Below are positions 49,941 to 57,847 of a DNA stretch of 64,000 bases, piece after piece. How positions within the stretch are numbered: position 1 is the stretch's first letter; each line of letters begins with the position of its first letter. Source of the DNA: Micromonospora wenchangensis (GTDB lineage: Bacteria; Actinomycetota; Actinomycetes; Mycobacteriales; Micromonosporaceae); assembly GCF_002210435.1 (NCBI RefSeq), contig NZ_MZMV01000008.1, forward strand, positions 62,001 through 126,000, written 5' to 3'. The notes beneath the pieces were generated by a model that was not told the DNA's origin, made no database searches, and saw only the letters and a program-made list of their open reading frames with translations. The translations under genes and the position numbers were made by a program.

Positions 49941-51097
49941 GCGGGATGGCGAACGAAGCCCCCGCCGGCGACCTGCGACTGGTCGACCTGACCAAACGGT
50001 TCGGCATCTTCACCGCCGTCGACGACCTCACCCTGACCGTCCCGCAGGGCTCCTTCTTCGCCCTGCTCGGGGCGTCCGGCTGCGGCAAGACGACCACCCT
50101 GCGGATGATCGCCGGGCTGGAGGAGCCGACCAGCGGGCAGGTGCTGCTCGGCGACCGGGACATCAGCCGACTGCGACCGTACAAGCGGCCGGTCAACACG
50201 GTGTTCCAGAGCTACGCCCTCTTCCCGCACCTGGACATCGCCGAGAACGTGGCCTTCGGGCTGCGACGGAGGGGCATCCGCAAGGTCGACGGCCAGGTCC
50301 GGCAGATGCTGTCGCTGGTCCAGCTCGACGGGTTCGGCAGGCGTCGCCCCGCGCAGCTCTCCGGCGGCCAGCAACAACGGGTCGCGCTGGCCCGCGCCCT
50401 GATCAACCACCCGCAGGTGCTGCTGCTCGACGAGCCGCTCGGCGCGCTCGACCTGAAGCTGCGCCGGCAGATGCAGATCGAGCTGAAACGCATCCAGACC
50501 GAGGTCGGCATCACCTTCGTACACGTCACCCACGACCAGGAGGAGGCCATGACGATGGCCGACACGGTCGCGGTGATGAACGCCGGGCGGATCGAGCAGC
50601 TCGGCGCGCCCGCCGAACTCTACGAGTACCCGGCGACCGCGTTCGTGGCGAACTTCCTCGGCCAGTCCAACCTGCTCGCCGCCGAGGCCGCCGGCCCGGC
50701 CGGGCCCGAGGTGCCGGTCACCGCGCACGGCGCGCGCTTCTCGGTGCCCGTCGACCGCGCCCGCGTCGACCGGGGCCCGGTCTACCTGGGGGTACGCCCC
50801 GAGAAGCTGCACCTGGCCGAGGCCGCCGACGAGGTGCCGGCCGGCCACCAGCACGTGCCTGGGGTGATCACCGACGCGTCGTACGTGGGGGTGAGCACGC
50901 AGTACCTGGTGCGCACCGGGTGGGGCAGTGAACTGTCCGCGTTCGCGGCGAACAGCGGCGTCGGCCGGCAGCACCCGGTCGGCACGTCCGTGGTGGCGCA
51001 CTGGGACCCCCGGCACGCCTTCCTGCTGCCCCGCGAGCCGGGCCAGGACGACCGCACCACCCCGCTGCTCGACGAGCCGGTCAAGGTGCCGTCGTGA
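49937..51097 (+). CDS. potA: Polyamine ABC transporter ATPase
   Basis: The 386-residue ATPase energises uptake. Walker A GASGCGKTT (Lys51), the signature LSGGQQQRVALARAL, Walker B VLLLDEPLGALD and the H-loop VHVTHDQEEAMT are intact. The C-terminal third is the TOBE/OB regulatory domain of PotA/MalK-type subunits. GTG 49937 overlaps the potD stop by four bases (GTGA); ATG 49946 is an alternative. Its stop in turn overlaps potB. Confidence 0.93.
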   Translation: MSGMANEAPAGDLRLVDLTKRFGIFTAVDDLTLTVPQGSFFALLGASGCGKTTTLRMIAGLEEPTSGQVLLGDRDISRLRPYKRPVNTVFQSYALFPHLDIAENVAFGLRRRGIRKVDGQVRQMLSLVQLDGFGRRRPAQLSGGQQQRVALARALINHPQVLLLDEPLGALDLKLRRQMQIELKRIQTEVGITFVHVTHDQEEAMTMADTVAVMNAGRIEQLGAPAELYEYPATAFVANFLGQSNLLAAEAAGPAGPEVPVTAHGARFSVPVDRARVDRGPVYLGVRPEKLHLAEAADEVPAGHQHVPGVITDASYVGVSTQYLVRTGWGSELSAFAANSGVGRQHPVGTSVVAHWDPRHAFLLPREPGQDDRTTPLLDEPVKVPS

Positions 51098-52005
51098 CCG
51101 CCCTGGCGCAGTTGGGCAGCGGGACACCGGCGACCGGATCACCCCCACCGGCCCGACCGGGCCGGCACCGGCTGCTGCCGTACCTGCTGCTGTTGCCGGG
51201 GGCGGCCTGGCTGGTGCTGTTCTTCGTCGTGCCGCTGGCGCAGCTCGCCGCCGCCAGCCTTTACGACCCGACCGGTTCGCTGTCCACCGGGTACGTGCTG
51301 ACCTGGGCGTTCGGCAACTACCCGGAGGCGTTGCAGGCGTACGCACCGCAGTTCGCCAGGTCGTTCGGCTACGCCGGGGCGGCGCTGGTGCTGGCCCTGC
51401 TGCTGGGCTACCCGCTGGCGTACGCGATCGCGCAGAAAGCCGGCCGGTGGAAGAACCTGCTGCTGGTCTGCGTGGTCGCCCCGATGTTCACCAGTTTCCT
51501 GGTGCGCACCCTGGCCTGGAAGACCATCCTGTCGGACAACGGCGTGCTGGTCGGGTTGCTGCGGGACGTCCACCTGCTCGGCCCGGACGGGCGGCTGCTC
51601 GCCACCCCCGTCGCCGTGGTGCTCGGGTTGACGTACAACTTCCTGCCGTTCCTGGTGCTGCCGTTGTACGCGAGCCTGGAGCGGCTCGACCACCGGCTGC
51701 TGGAGGCGGCCGGCGACCTGTACGCGGGCCCGCTGCACGCCTTCCGCACGGTCACCCTGCCGCTGTCGATGCCCGGCCTGATCGCCGGCACGCTGCTGTT
51801 CTTCATCCCGGCCACCGGCGACTACATCAACGCCGAACTCCTCGGCACCCCCAACGAGTACATGATCGGCAACGTCATCGACTCGGCGTTCCTGGTCCGG
51901 CTGGACTACCCGCAGGGGGCCGCCCTGTCCTTCCTGCTGATGGCGGCGATCCTCGCGGTGGTCTTCGTCTACCTGCGCCGCGCCGGCACGGAGGATGTCC
52001 TGTGA
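51094..52005 (+). CDS. potB: Polyamine ABC transporter permease, first subunit
   Basis: The 303-residue permease has six hydrophobic helices and the cytoplasmic coupling sequence LEAAGDLYAGPLHAFRTVTLPLSMPG (EAA loop) that docks on the ATPase. The N-terminal segment (RLLPYLLLLPGAAWLVLFFVVPLAQL) is typical of PotB/PotH. GTG 51094 overlaps the potA stop. The gene ends at 52005, with a 55-bp gap to potC that carries an unusual GC word, GCGCGAGGAGTGCAGCGCAG. Confidence 0.92.
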   Translation: MTALAQLGSGTPATGSPPPARPGRHRLLPYLLLLPGAAWLVLFFVVPLAQLAAASLYDPTGSLSTGYVLTWAFGNYPEALQAYAPQFARSFGYAGAALVLALLLGYPLAYAIAQKAGRWKNLLLVCVVAPMFTSFLVRTLAWKTILSDNGVLVGLLRDVHLLGPDGRLLATPVAVVLGLTYNFLPFLVLPLYASLERLDHRLLEAAGDLYAGPLHAFRTVTLPLSMPGLIAGTLLFFIPATGDYINAELLGTPNEYMIGNVIDSAFLVRLDYPQGAALSFLLMAAILAVVFVYLRRAGTEDVL

Positions 52006-52060
52006 GCGCGAGGAGTGCAGCGCAGCGGAGCCCCGCAGTCGCGAACGAAGGTGGGTCCCG

Positions 52061-52903
52061 GTGAGGGTGTCGCGGTGGTTGGCCGACCGGTGGGTGATGA
52101 TCGTCGCCCTGCTGGTGCTCGGCTACCTGTTCCTGCCGATCGCCGTGGTCGCCGGCCTCTCCCTCAACCGCCCGTCCAGCCGGCTGTCGTACGACTTCAA
52201 CGAGTTCACCCTGGACAACTGGCGGCAGCCCTGCGCCACCCCCGAGATGTGCGACGCGGTGGTCCGCAGCGTGCAGATCGGTTTCCTCGCCACCGTCGGG
52301 TCCACGGTGATCGGCACGCTGATGGCGTTCGCCCTGGTCCGGCACCGGTTCCGGGGGCGCGGCGGGATCAACCTGCTGATCTTCCTGCCGATGGCGACGC
52401 CGGAACTGGTGCTGGGCACCTCGCTGCTCGCCCTGTTCGTCTCCGCCGGGGTACCGCAGGGCTTCTGGACCGTCGTCATCGCGCACGTGATGTTCTGCGT
52501 GTCGTTCGTGGTGGTGACGGTCAAGGCCCGGCTCGCCGGGATGGACCGGCGGCTGGAGGAGGCCGCGATGGACCTCTACGCCAGCGAGTGGCAGACGTTC
52601 CGGCGGATAACCCTGCCCCTGGTGCTGCCCGGCATCGTCGCCGCCGCCCTGCTCGCCTTCTCGCTCAGCTTCGACGATTTCATCGTGACGAACTTCAACG
52701 CCGGCACCACCGTCACCTTCCCCATGTACGTCTGGGGTGCCGCCCAGCGGGGCATCCCACCGCAGGTCAACGTGATCGGCACGGCGATGTTCGGCATCGC
52801 CCTGCTGCTCGTCGGGCTGAGCACGCTGCGCGGTCGACGGGCCCGACGGGCCGCGCTCCCGGTCGCCGACGCGCCCGGCCGACGGGCGACAGGCCCGTCA
52901 TGA
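52061..52903 (+). CDS. potC: Polyamine ABC transporter permease, second subunit
   Basis: The 280-residue permease has six membrane helices and the EAA loop LEEAAMDLYASEWQTFRRITLPLVLPG. The SFDDFIVTNFNAGTTVTFPMYVWGA stretch is diagnostic of PotC/PotI. GTG 52061 is chosen since AAGG lies about 9 nt upstream; an ATG at 51995 would overlap potB and add a hydrophilic extension with no family match. It ends before a strong hairpin, so the four pot genes form one transcription unit. Confidence 0.9.
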   Translation: MRVSRWLADRWVMIVALLVLGYLFLPIAVVAGLSLNRPSSRLSYDFNEFTLDNWRQPCATPEMCDAVVRSVQIGFLATVGSTVIGTLMAFALVRHRFRGRGGINLLIFLPMATPELVLGTSLLALFVSAGVPQGFWTVVIAHVMFCVSFVVVTVKARLAGMDRRLEEAAMDLYASEWQTFRRITLPLVLPGIVAAALLAFSLSFDDFIVTNFNAGTTVTFPMYVWGAAQRGIPPQVNVIGTAMFGIALLLVGLSTLRGRRARRAALPVADAPGRRATGPS

Positions 52904-52913
52904 TCCTCCCGCA

Positions 52914-52952
52914 TACCGGCCGGGCGCTCGTCGAGGCGACGCCCGGCCGGTA
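52914..52952 (+). terminator. Terminator hairpin of the polyamine importer operon
   Basis: TACCGGCCGGGCG (52914-52926) pairs perfectly over 13 bp with CGCCCGGCCGGTA (52940-52952) around a 13-nt loop, 10 bp after the potC stop. No T run follows. The remaining 150 bp before the next gene contain no coding frame. Confidence 0.75.
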
Positions 52953-53102
52953 CGCGCACCACCGCCCCGACCTGCCCCGTCCGGCCGCCGACATCAACCT
53001 CACCCGCCGGTCGCCGGCCCGCGCCGACGCGCACGCGCACGACGACCGGCGTCAGCACTGGCTCCGTACGCTCGATCGTCTTGGTTTGGGGTTCGATTCC
53101 TG

Positions 53103-54377
53103 ATGCGTATCCTGCTCGTCGGTGCCGGCGGGGTCGGCTCCGCCGCCGTCGCCATCGCCGCCCGCCGTTCCTTCTTCGACACCGTCGTCGTCGCCGACTA
53201 CGACCCGATCCGGGCCGAACGGGCCGTCGCCGGGCACGGCGACCGGTTCGTCGCCGTCAGCGTCGACGCCGCCTCGGCGGACGCGGTCGCCGCGCTCTGC
53301 CGGGAACACCGGATCACCCACGTGCTCAACGCCGTCGACCCGCGTTTCGTCATGCCGATCTTCGACGGGGCGTTCGCCGCCGGGGCGGACTACCTGGACA
53401 TGGCGATGTCGCTGTCCCACCCGCACCCGGCCCGACCGTACGCCGAGACCGGGGTGAAGCTCGGTGACGCGCAGTTCGCCGCCGCCACCACCTGGGCTCG
53501 CGCCGGCCGGCTGGCGCTGTGCGGGATCGGCATCGAACCGGGCCTGTCCGACGTGTTCGCCAGGTACGCCGCCGACGAACTGTTCGCCGAGATCGACGAG
53601 ATCGGCATCCGCGACGGCGCGAACCTCACCGTCGACGGCTACGACTTCGCCCCGTCGTTCTCCATCTGGACCACCATCGAGGAATGCCTCAACCCGCCGG
53701 TGATCTGGGAGCGGGACCGGGGCTGGTTCACCACCGAACCGTTCAGCGAACCGGAGGTCTTCGACTTCCCGGCCGGCATCGGCCCGGTCGAGTGCGTCAA
53801 CGTCGAGCACGAGGAGGTGCTGCTGATCCCGCGCTGGGTCAGGGCCCGGCGGGTCACCTTCAAGTACGGGCTCGGCAACGAGTTCATCGAGGTGCTCCGG
53901 GCCCTGCACAAGGTCGGCCTCGACTCGACCACCCCGGTGTCGGTGCGCGGCGTGCAGGTATCCCCCCGCGACGTCGTCGCCGCCAGCCTGCCCGACCCGG
54001 CCACCCCGGTGTCGGTGCGCGGCGTGCAGGTATCCCCCCGCGACGTCGTCGCCGCCAGCCTGCCCGACCCGGCCACCCTCGGCGACCGGATGCGCGGCAA
54101 GACCTGCGCCGGCACGTACGTCACTGGCACCGGCGTCGACGGCCGACCCCGGAAGGTCTACCTCTACCACGTCGTCGACAACGAATGGTCCATGCGCGAG
54201 TACGGCCACCAGGCGGTCGTCTGGCAGACCGCGGTCAACCCGGTGGTGGCGCTGGAACTGCTCGCCACCGGCGGCTGGTCCGGGGTCGGGGTGCTCGGCC
54301 CGGAGGCGCTGCCACCCCGCCCCTTCCTCGACCTGCTCACCACCTACGGCTCCCCCTGGGCAATGGAAGAACGCTGA
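53103..54377 (+). CDS. Saccharopine dehydrogenase family protein
   Basis: The 424-residue product begins with a Rossmann fold (RILLVGAGGVGSAAVAIAARRSFFDTVVVADYD) followed by HVLNAVDPRFVMPIFDGAFAAGADYLDMAM and GIGIEPGLSDVFARYAADELF, typical of saccharopine, carboxynorspermidine and homospermidine dehydrogenase relatives. It follows the polyamine importer, so a role in polyamine or lysine-derived amine metabolism is likely, but the substrate is unknown. A perfect 72-bp tandem duplication inserts 24 extra residues near residue 277-324; without it the protein would be 400 residues, close to family length. The ATG at 53103 is the first sensible start, and no ribosome site is obvious. Confidence 0.85.
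   Translation: MRILLVGAGGVGSAAVAIAARRSFFDTVVVADYDPIRAERAVAGHGDRFVAVSVDAASADAVAALCREHRITHVLNAVDPRFVMPIFDGAFAAGADYLDMAMSLSHPHPARPYAETGVKLGDAQFAAATTWARAGRLALCGIGIEPGLSDVFARYAADELFAEIDEIGIRDGANLTVDGYDFAPSFSIWTTIEECLNPPVIWERDRGWFTTEPFSEPEVFDFPAGIGPVECVNVEHEEVLLIPRWVRARRVTFKYGLGNEFIEVLRALHKVGLDSTTPVSVRGVQVSPRDVVAASLPDPATPVSVRGVQVSPRDVVAASLPDPATLGDRMRGKTCAGTYVTGTGVDGRPRKVYLYHVVDNEWSMREYGHQAVVWQTAVNPVVALELLATGGWSGVGVLGPEALPPRPFLDLLTTYGSPWAMEER
53931..54074 (+). repeat. Perfect 72-bp tandem duplication inside the saccharopine-dehydrogenase-like gene
   Basis: Two identical 72-bp units (53931-54002 and 54003-54074) encode two copies of a 24-residue segment that begins TPVSVRGVQV and ends SLPDPA. They are identical at every base, including wobble positions, so the event is recent. 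Confidence 0.95.
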
Positions 54378-54437
54378 CCACCGTCCCGTCCGTCGCTCGC
54401 GCCCACCACTCGACCGGGCTCACGGCCACCCCACTCA

Positions 54438-54512
54438 GTCGATCATGGAGTTGTGGTGGGCGATTGGTTGGTTTCCATGGCTTTTGCGGGGCACCACAAC
54501 TCCAAGATCGAC
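54438..54512. repeat. Palindromic repeat family C, copy C1
   Basis: Arms GTCGATCATGGAGTTGTGGT and ACCACAACTCCAAGATCGAC enclose a spacer of about 35 bp. It is the first of two copies flanking the AbiEi/DUF559 gene. Confidence 0.85.
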
Positions 54513-54517
54513 GGGGT

Positions 54518-54663
54518 GTGGGGTGGGGGCGGGGGCTTGGGATGGGCCGGGCAGGGTGGGTGGCGTGGGGTGAGGCAGGGCTGGGTGAGGTGCGGTTGTG
54601 GATGGGGAGGGGTGGGGGTTGTCCACAGGGGGTGGTGGGGAGGTGGGGTGGTGGGCAGGGTTG
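54518..54663 (+). other. G-run tract upstream of the AbiEi-like gene
   Basis: Nearly 150 bp are packed with runs of three to five G on the plus strand (GTGGGGTGGGGGCGGGGG and similar), with no coding frame of known type. The tract could form G-quadruplexes. No consensus ribosome site precedes the next start. Confidence 0.6.
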
Positions 54664-55647
54664 GTGAGTGTGGCGGGGCGGCTGATTCGGTACTCGGAGT
54701 TGTTGTCGGCTGGATGGAGTCGGGAGGGGGTTCGGCGGGCGGTCGATGCGGGGGAGCTGCGCCGGTGGTCGCGGGGCGTCTACGGGCCCGGGGAAGTCGG
54801 AGGGCCTGGGGAAGCCGGTGGGGCGGGGGAGGTCGGTGGGGCGGGGAGCAGTCGGCAGCCCGGGAGTGTCCGGGCGGCGGGGGAGGAGCGGCGGCCGGGG
54901 GGTGTGGGTGGGGTGGGGGGTGAGCAGGGTGTGCGGTGGCAGGCGCTTCTGCGTCGGCTTCCGGAGGGGGCGGTCGTCGGCTTCCAGTCGGGTGCTCACC
55001 TGCACGGGTTCGGTGCCGTACCCAGCGACGATCTCCATGTGATCGTGCCGGCCGGTGGGAGGGTGCCGCAGGTCCGGGGCGTCGTGGTGCATCAGGCGGT
55101 GCTCGCCGTACCTGAGCCGGTCCTGCTGGCCGGCCTGCCGTGCGCACCCGCGGACCGGTGCGCGGTGGACCTGGCCCGGACGGTCGCCCGGCTGGACGCA
55201 TTGCCACTTCTCGACCTGTGCCTGCGGGTGGGAGCCTGTCGCCCCGAGGGGTTGACCGCCGAGCTTGCCCGGCACGCCCGGTTGCGGGGTGTCGACCAGG
55301 CGCGGCAGCTGGTGCGGCTCGCCGACCCCAGGTCGGAGTGCCGGCAGGAGAGCCAACTCCGGCTCGTCCTGATCGACGGCGGGCTGCCGGCACCGGAACC
55401 CCAGATCTGGGTGTCGGACGACGAGGGTTTCCGGCGCTACCGACTGGACCTCGGCTACCGACGATCGAGGGTCGGCATCGAATACGACGGCCTGTCCCAT
55501 CTCGACCGCGACCGTCTCTACCACGACCGCGCCCGGATGAACTGGCTGGCGACCCACGGCTGGCGCATGCGCCACTTCACCGCCCGCGACCTCTACCACC
55601 GCCCCTCCCTCATCACCACCCAGATAGCCGCCCTCCTCCGCACCTGA
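54664..55647 (+). CDS. AbiEi-type winged-helix protein with C-terminal DUF559 endonuclease-like domain
   Basis: The 327-residue product has an N-terminal winged helix (RLIRYSELLSAGWSREGVRRAVDAGELRRWSRGVYGPGE) of the AbiEi antitoxin type, a low-complexity Gly/Ala/Glu-rich insertion (about 45-95), a middle part, and a C-terminal DUF559/Vsr-like fold (RYRLDLGYRRSRVGIEYDGLSHLDRDRLYHDRARMNWLATHGWRMRHF). The last motif has the acidic residues of that nuclease-like family. No toxin gene is adjacent, so it is an orphan. The start GTG 54664 is uncertain (GTG 54670 is possible). Both ends carry family C palindromes, which suggests acquisition as a unit. Confidence 0.75.
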   Translation: MSVAGRLIRYSELLSAGWSREGVRRAVDAGELRRWSRGVYGPGEVGGPGEAGGAGEVGGAGSSRQPGSVRAAGEERRPGGVGGVGGEQGVRWQALLRRLPEGAVVGFQSGAHLHGFGAVPSDDLHVIVPAGGRVPQVRGVVVHQAVLAVPEPVLLAGLPCAPADRCAVDLARTVARLDALPLLDLCLRVGACRPEGLTAELARHARLRGVDQARQLVRLADPRSECRQESQLRLVLIDGGLPAPEPQIWVSDDEGFRRYRLDLGYRRSRVGIEYDGLSHLDRDRLYHDRARMNWLATHGWRMRHFTARDLYHRPSLITTQIAALLRT

Positions 55648-55650
55648 CCC

Positions 55651-55724
55651 GTCGATCATGGAGTTGTGGTGAGCGGAAATCGGCCTCAAAGGGGCGGAAA
55701 GGCCACCATAACTCCTTGATCGAC
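55651..55724. repeat. Palindromic repeat family C, copy C2
   Basis: Arms GTCGATCATGGAGTTGTGGT and ACCATAACTCCTTGATCGAC lie 3 bp after the AbiEi-like stop. It is the twin of C1 on the other side of the gene. Confidence 0.85.
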
Positions 55725-55819
55725 AGCGAAAGTGCGGGGTGGTGGCGGGTTGGGTTGAACGGGGGGCGGGTTCGGGCCGTACCAGGCGGTGCAGGTAACG
55801 GCGACGAACGGGAGGCGTG

Positions 55820-56515
55820 GTGAAGGTGCAGCGCAAGCACGTACTGGCGGCGGGGGTGGCGGTGGTCGCCACGGCGGTGGTCGCGGTGGGGACCGGATTC
55901 GGGTTCGCCGACACCACGTCCGCCCGGCCGAGCCTCTGCTCCGGCTCGGTCACCTTCTCCGCCGAGACCGGCGCGCCGGCCGCGACGAGTGACCGGTTTC
56001 CGGTGGGGACCCGGTTGCGGGTGACGAACCTGGACAACGGGAAGGTGGCGACGGTGTCGGTGAGCGGGCCGTCGGGCAGTTGCGTGCTGCTCAACGCCGC
56101 CGCGATGGAACTGGTCCGGGAGCCGGGCAAGAACGTGATCCGCCGCAACGTGGTCGAGCGGGTCGGTGCCGACGCACCGGCCGCCCCCGCTCCCGGTGAG
56201 ACCCGGCCCGGTGCCGCCCAGCCCCCGGTCACCCAGCGGCCGACGCCACCGGCGACCGGCGTGGCGGCCATGCCCAGCGCGTGCTCCGGCTCGGTCACCT
56301 TCTCCGCCGAGACCGGCGCGCCGGCCGCGACGAGTGACCGGTTTCCGGTGGGGACCCGGTTGCGGGTGACGAACCTGGACAACGGGAAGGTGGCGACGGT
56401 GTCGGTGAGCGGGCCGTCGGGCAGTTGCGTGCTGCTCAACGCCGCCGCGATGGAGCTGCTGCGGGAACCGGGCAAGAACGTGATCCGCCGCAACTTCGTC
56501 GAGCTGGTGCGCTGA
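55820..56515 (+). CDS. Exported protein with two nearly identical RlpA-like double-psi beta-barrel domains
   Basis: The 231-residue product has a signal peptide (VQRKHVLAAGVAVVATAVVAVGTGFGFA, cleavage near residue 30) and two copies of one domain of about 78 residues: CSGSVTFSAETGAPAATSDRFPVGTRLRVTNLDNGKVATVSVSGPSGSCVLLN. The GTRLRVTNLDNG core matches the RlpA-like double-psi beta-barrel. A Pro/Ala-rich linker of about 40 residues joins the domains. The repeats are almost identical at DNA level, so duplication or gene conversion is recent. Each has two cysteines that could pair. GTG 55820 is chosen with GGAGG close upstream. The likely role is cell-wall binding. Confidence 0.72.
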   Translation: MKVQRKHVLAAGVAVVATAVVAVGTGFGFADTTSARPSLCSGSVTFSAETGAPAATSDRFPVGTRLRVTNLDNGKVATVSVSGPSGSCVLLNAAAMELVREPGKNVIRRNVVERVGADAPAAPAPGETRPGAAQPPVTQRPTPPATGVAAMPSACSGSVTFSAETGAPAATSDRFPVGTRLRVTNLDNGKVATVSVSGPSGSCVLLNAAAMELLREPGKNVIRRNFVELVR

Positions 56516-56570
56516 GCGCACCCCGGACACCCGGCGGCGGCCGGAGCCCCGGACGGCAGAGGGCTGGACG

Positions 56571-57842
56571 TCAGCCGAAGGCGGCGTCCAGGATGTCCAG
56601 CCCACGGGCCAGCTCGTCGTCGGAGATCACCAGCGGCGGCAGGAACCGCAGCACGTTGCCGTAGGTGCCGCAGGTGAGGGTGAGCAGGCCGGCGGCGTGG
56701 CAGGCCGCCGAGACGGCGCTGGCGGCGGCCGGGTCGGGCACCAGGCCGCCCGGCCGGACCAGCTCCACGGCCAGCATCGCGCCCCGGCCGCGTACCTCGG
56801 CGATCCGGGGATCGCGGGCGGCGACGGCCCGCAACCGGTCGGCGAGCACCGACCCGATCCGCCGCGCGGCGGCGGCCAGGTCCAGCTCCCGCATGGTGGC
56901 GATGCTGGCCAGGGCTGCCGCGCAGGCGATCGGGTTGCCGCCGTAGGTGCCGCCGAGGCCGCCGACGTGCACCGCGTCCATCAGCTCCGCCCGACCGGTC
57001 ACCGCCGCCAACGGCAGCCCGCCGGCGATGCCCTTGGCCAGGGTGACCAGATCCGGCACCACGCCCTCGTGGTCGCAGGCGAACCAGTCGCCGGTGCGGC
57101 AGAAACCGGTCTGGATCTCGTCGGCGACGAACACCGCCCCGGCCGCCGTCGCCCACTCGCGCAGCGCCGGCAGGAAACCCGTCGCCGGTACGACGAAACC
57201 GCCCTCGCCCTGGATCGGCTCGATCAGCAGCGCGGCCACGTTCTCCGCCCCGACCTGCTTGTCGACCAGCTCCAGCGCCCGCGCCGCCGCCTGCGCCCCG
57301 GACAGCCCGCCGTCGCGCAACGGATACGACATCGGCACCCGGTGGACCTCCCCGGCGAACGGCCCGAACCGGTGCTTGTACGGCATGTTCTTCGCGGTCA
57401 ACGCCATGGTCAGGTTGGTCCGGCCGTGGTAGGCGTGCTCGAAGACGACCACCGCCTGCCGTCCGGTGGCGTGCCGGGCGATCTTCACCGCGTTCTCCAC
57501 CGCCTCGGCGCCCGAGTTGAACAGCGCCGAGCGCTTCGCGAAGGTGCCCGGGGTCAGCGCGTTGAGCTGCTCGCAGACCGCCACGTACGACTCGTACGGC
57601 GCGACCATGAAACAGGTGTGGGTGAACCGTTCGACCTGTGCCCGTACCGCCTCGACGACCCGCGGGGCGGCGTTGCCGACGCTGGTGACGGCGATGCCGG
57701 CGGCGAAGTCGATCCACTCCCGCCCCTCGACGTCGACGATCGTGCCGCCGCTGGCGGTGTCCACGTACGAGTCGATGACGCTGCCGACGCCCCGGGCCAC
57801 GGCGGCACCCCGCCGCCGGTGCAGCTCCGCACTGGAAACCAT
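56571..57842 (-). CDS. gabT: 4-aminobutyrate aminotransferase
   Basis: GabT moves the amino group of GABA to 2-oxoglutarate, giving succinate semialdehyde and glutamate. The 423-residue class III transaminase shows [73 protein letters not shown] and the PLP-binding Lys270 in [11 protein letters not shown]. The start, ATG 57842, lies 5 bp after the aldehyde dehydrogenase stop, with GAGGG in the stop region as ribosome site. The pair therefore runs from aminobutyraldehyde to succinate semialdehyde in one transcript. Confidence 0.93.
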   Translation of the reverse strand: MVSSAELHRRRGAAVARGVGSVIDSYVDTASGGTIVDVEGREWIDFAAGIAVTSVGNAAPRVVEAVRAQVERFTHTCFMVAPYESYVAVCEQLNALTPGTFAKRSALFNSGAEAVENAVKIARHATGRQAVVVFEHAYHGRTNLTMALTAKNMPYKHRFGPFAGEVHRVPMSYPLRDGGLSGAQAAARALELVDKQVGAENVAALLIEPIQGEGGFVVPATGFLPALREWATAAGAVFVADEIQTGFCRTGDWFACDHEGVVPDLVTLAKGIAGGLPLAAVTGRAELMDAVHVGGLGGTYGGNPIACAAALASIATMRELDLAAAARRIGSVLADRLRAVAARDPRIAEVRGRGAMLAVELVRPGGLVPDPAAASAVSAACHAAGLLTLTCGTYGNVLRFLPPLVISDDELARGLDILDAAFG

Positions 57843-57847
57843 GGGGG

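Noticed and set aside
52006..52060. Extended potC start at 51995
   Set aside because: The extension overlaps potB, is hydrophilic and arginine-rich, and would place charged residues before the first membrane helix unlike known PotC proteins.
53092..53103. GGTTCGATTCC, the T-arm consensus of a tRNA, just before the saccharopine-dehydrogenase-like gene
   Set aside because: The flanking bases do not form a 5-bp T stem, and no matching acceptor, D or anticodon arms are found within about 75 bp upstream.
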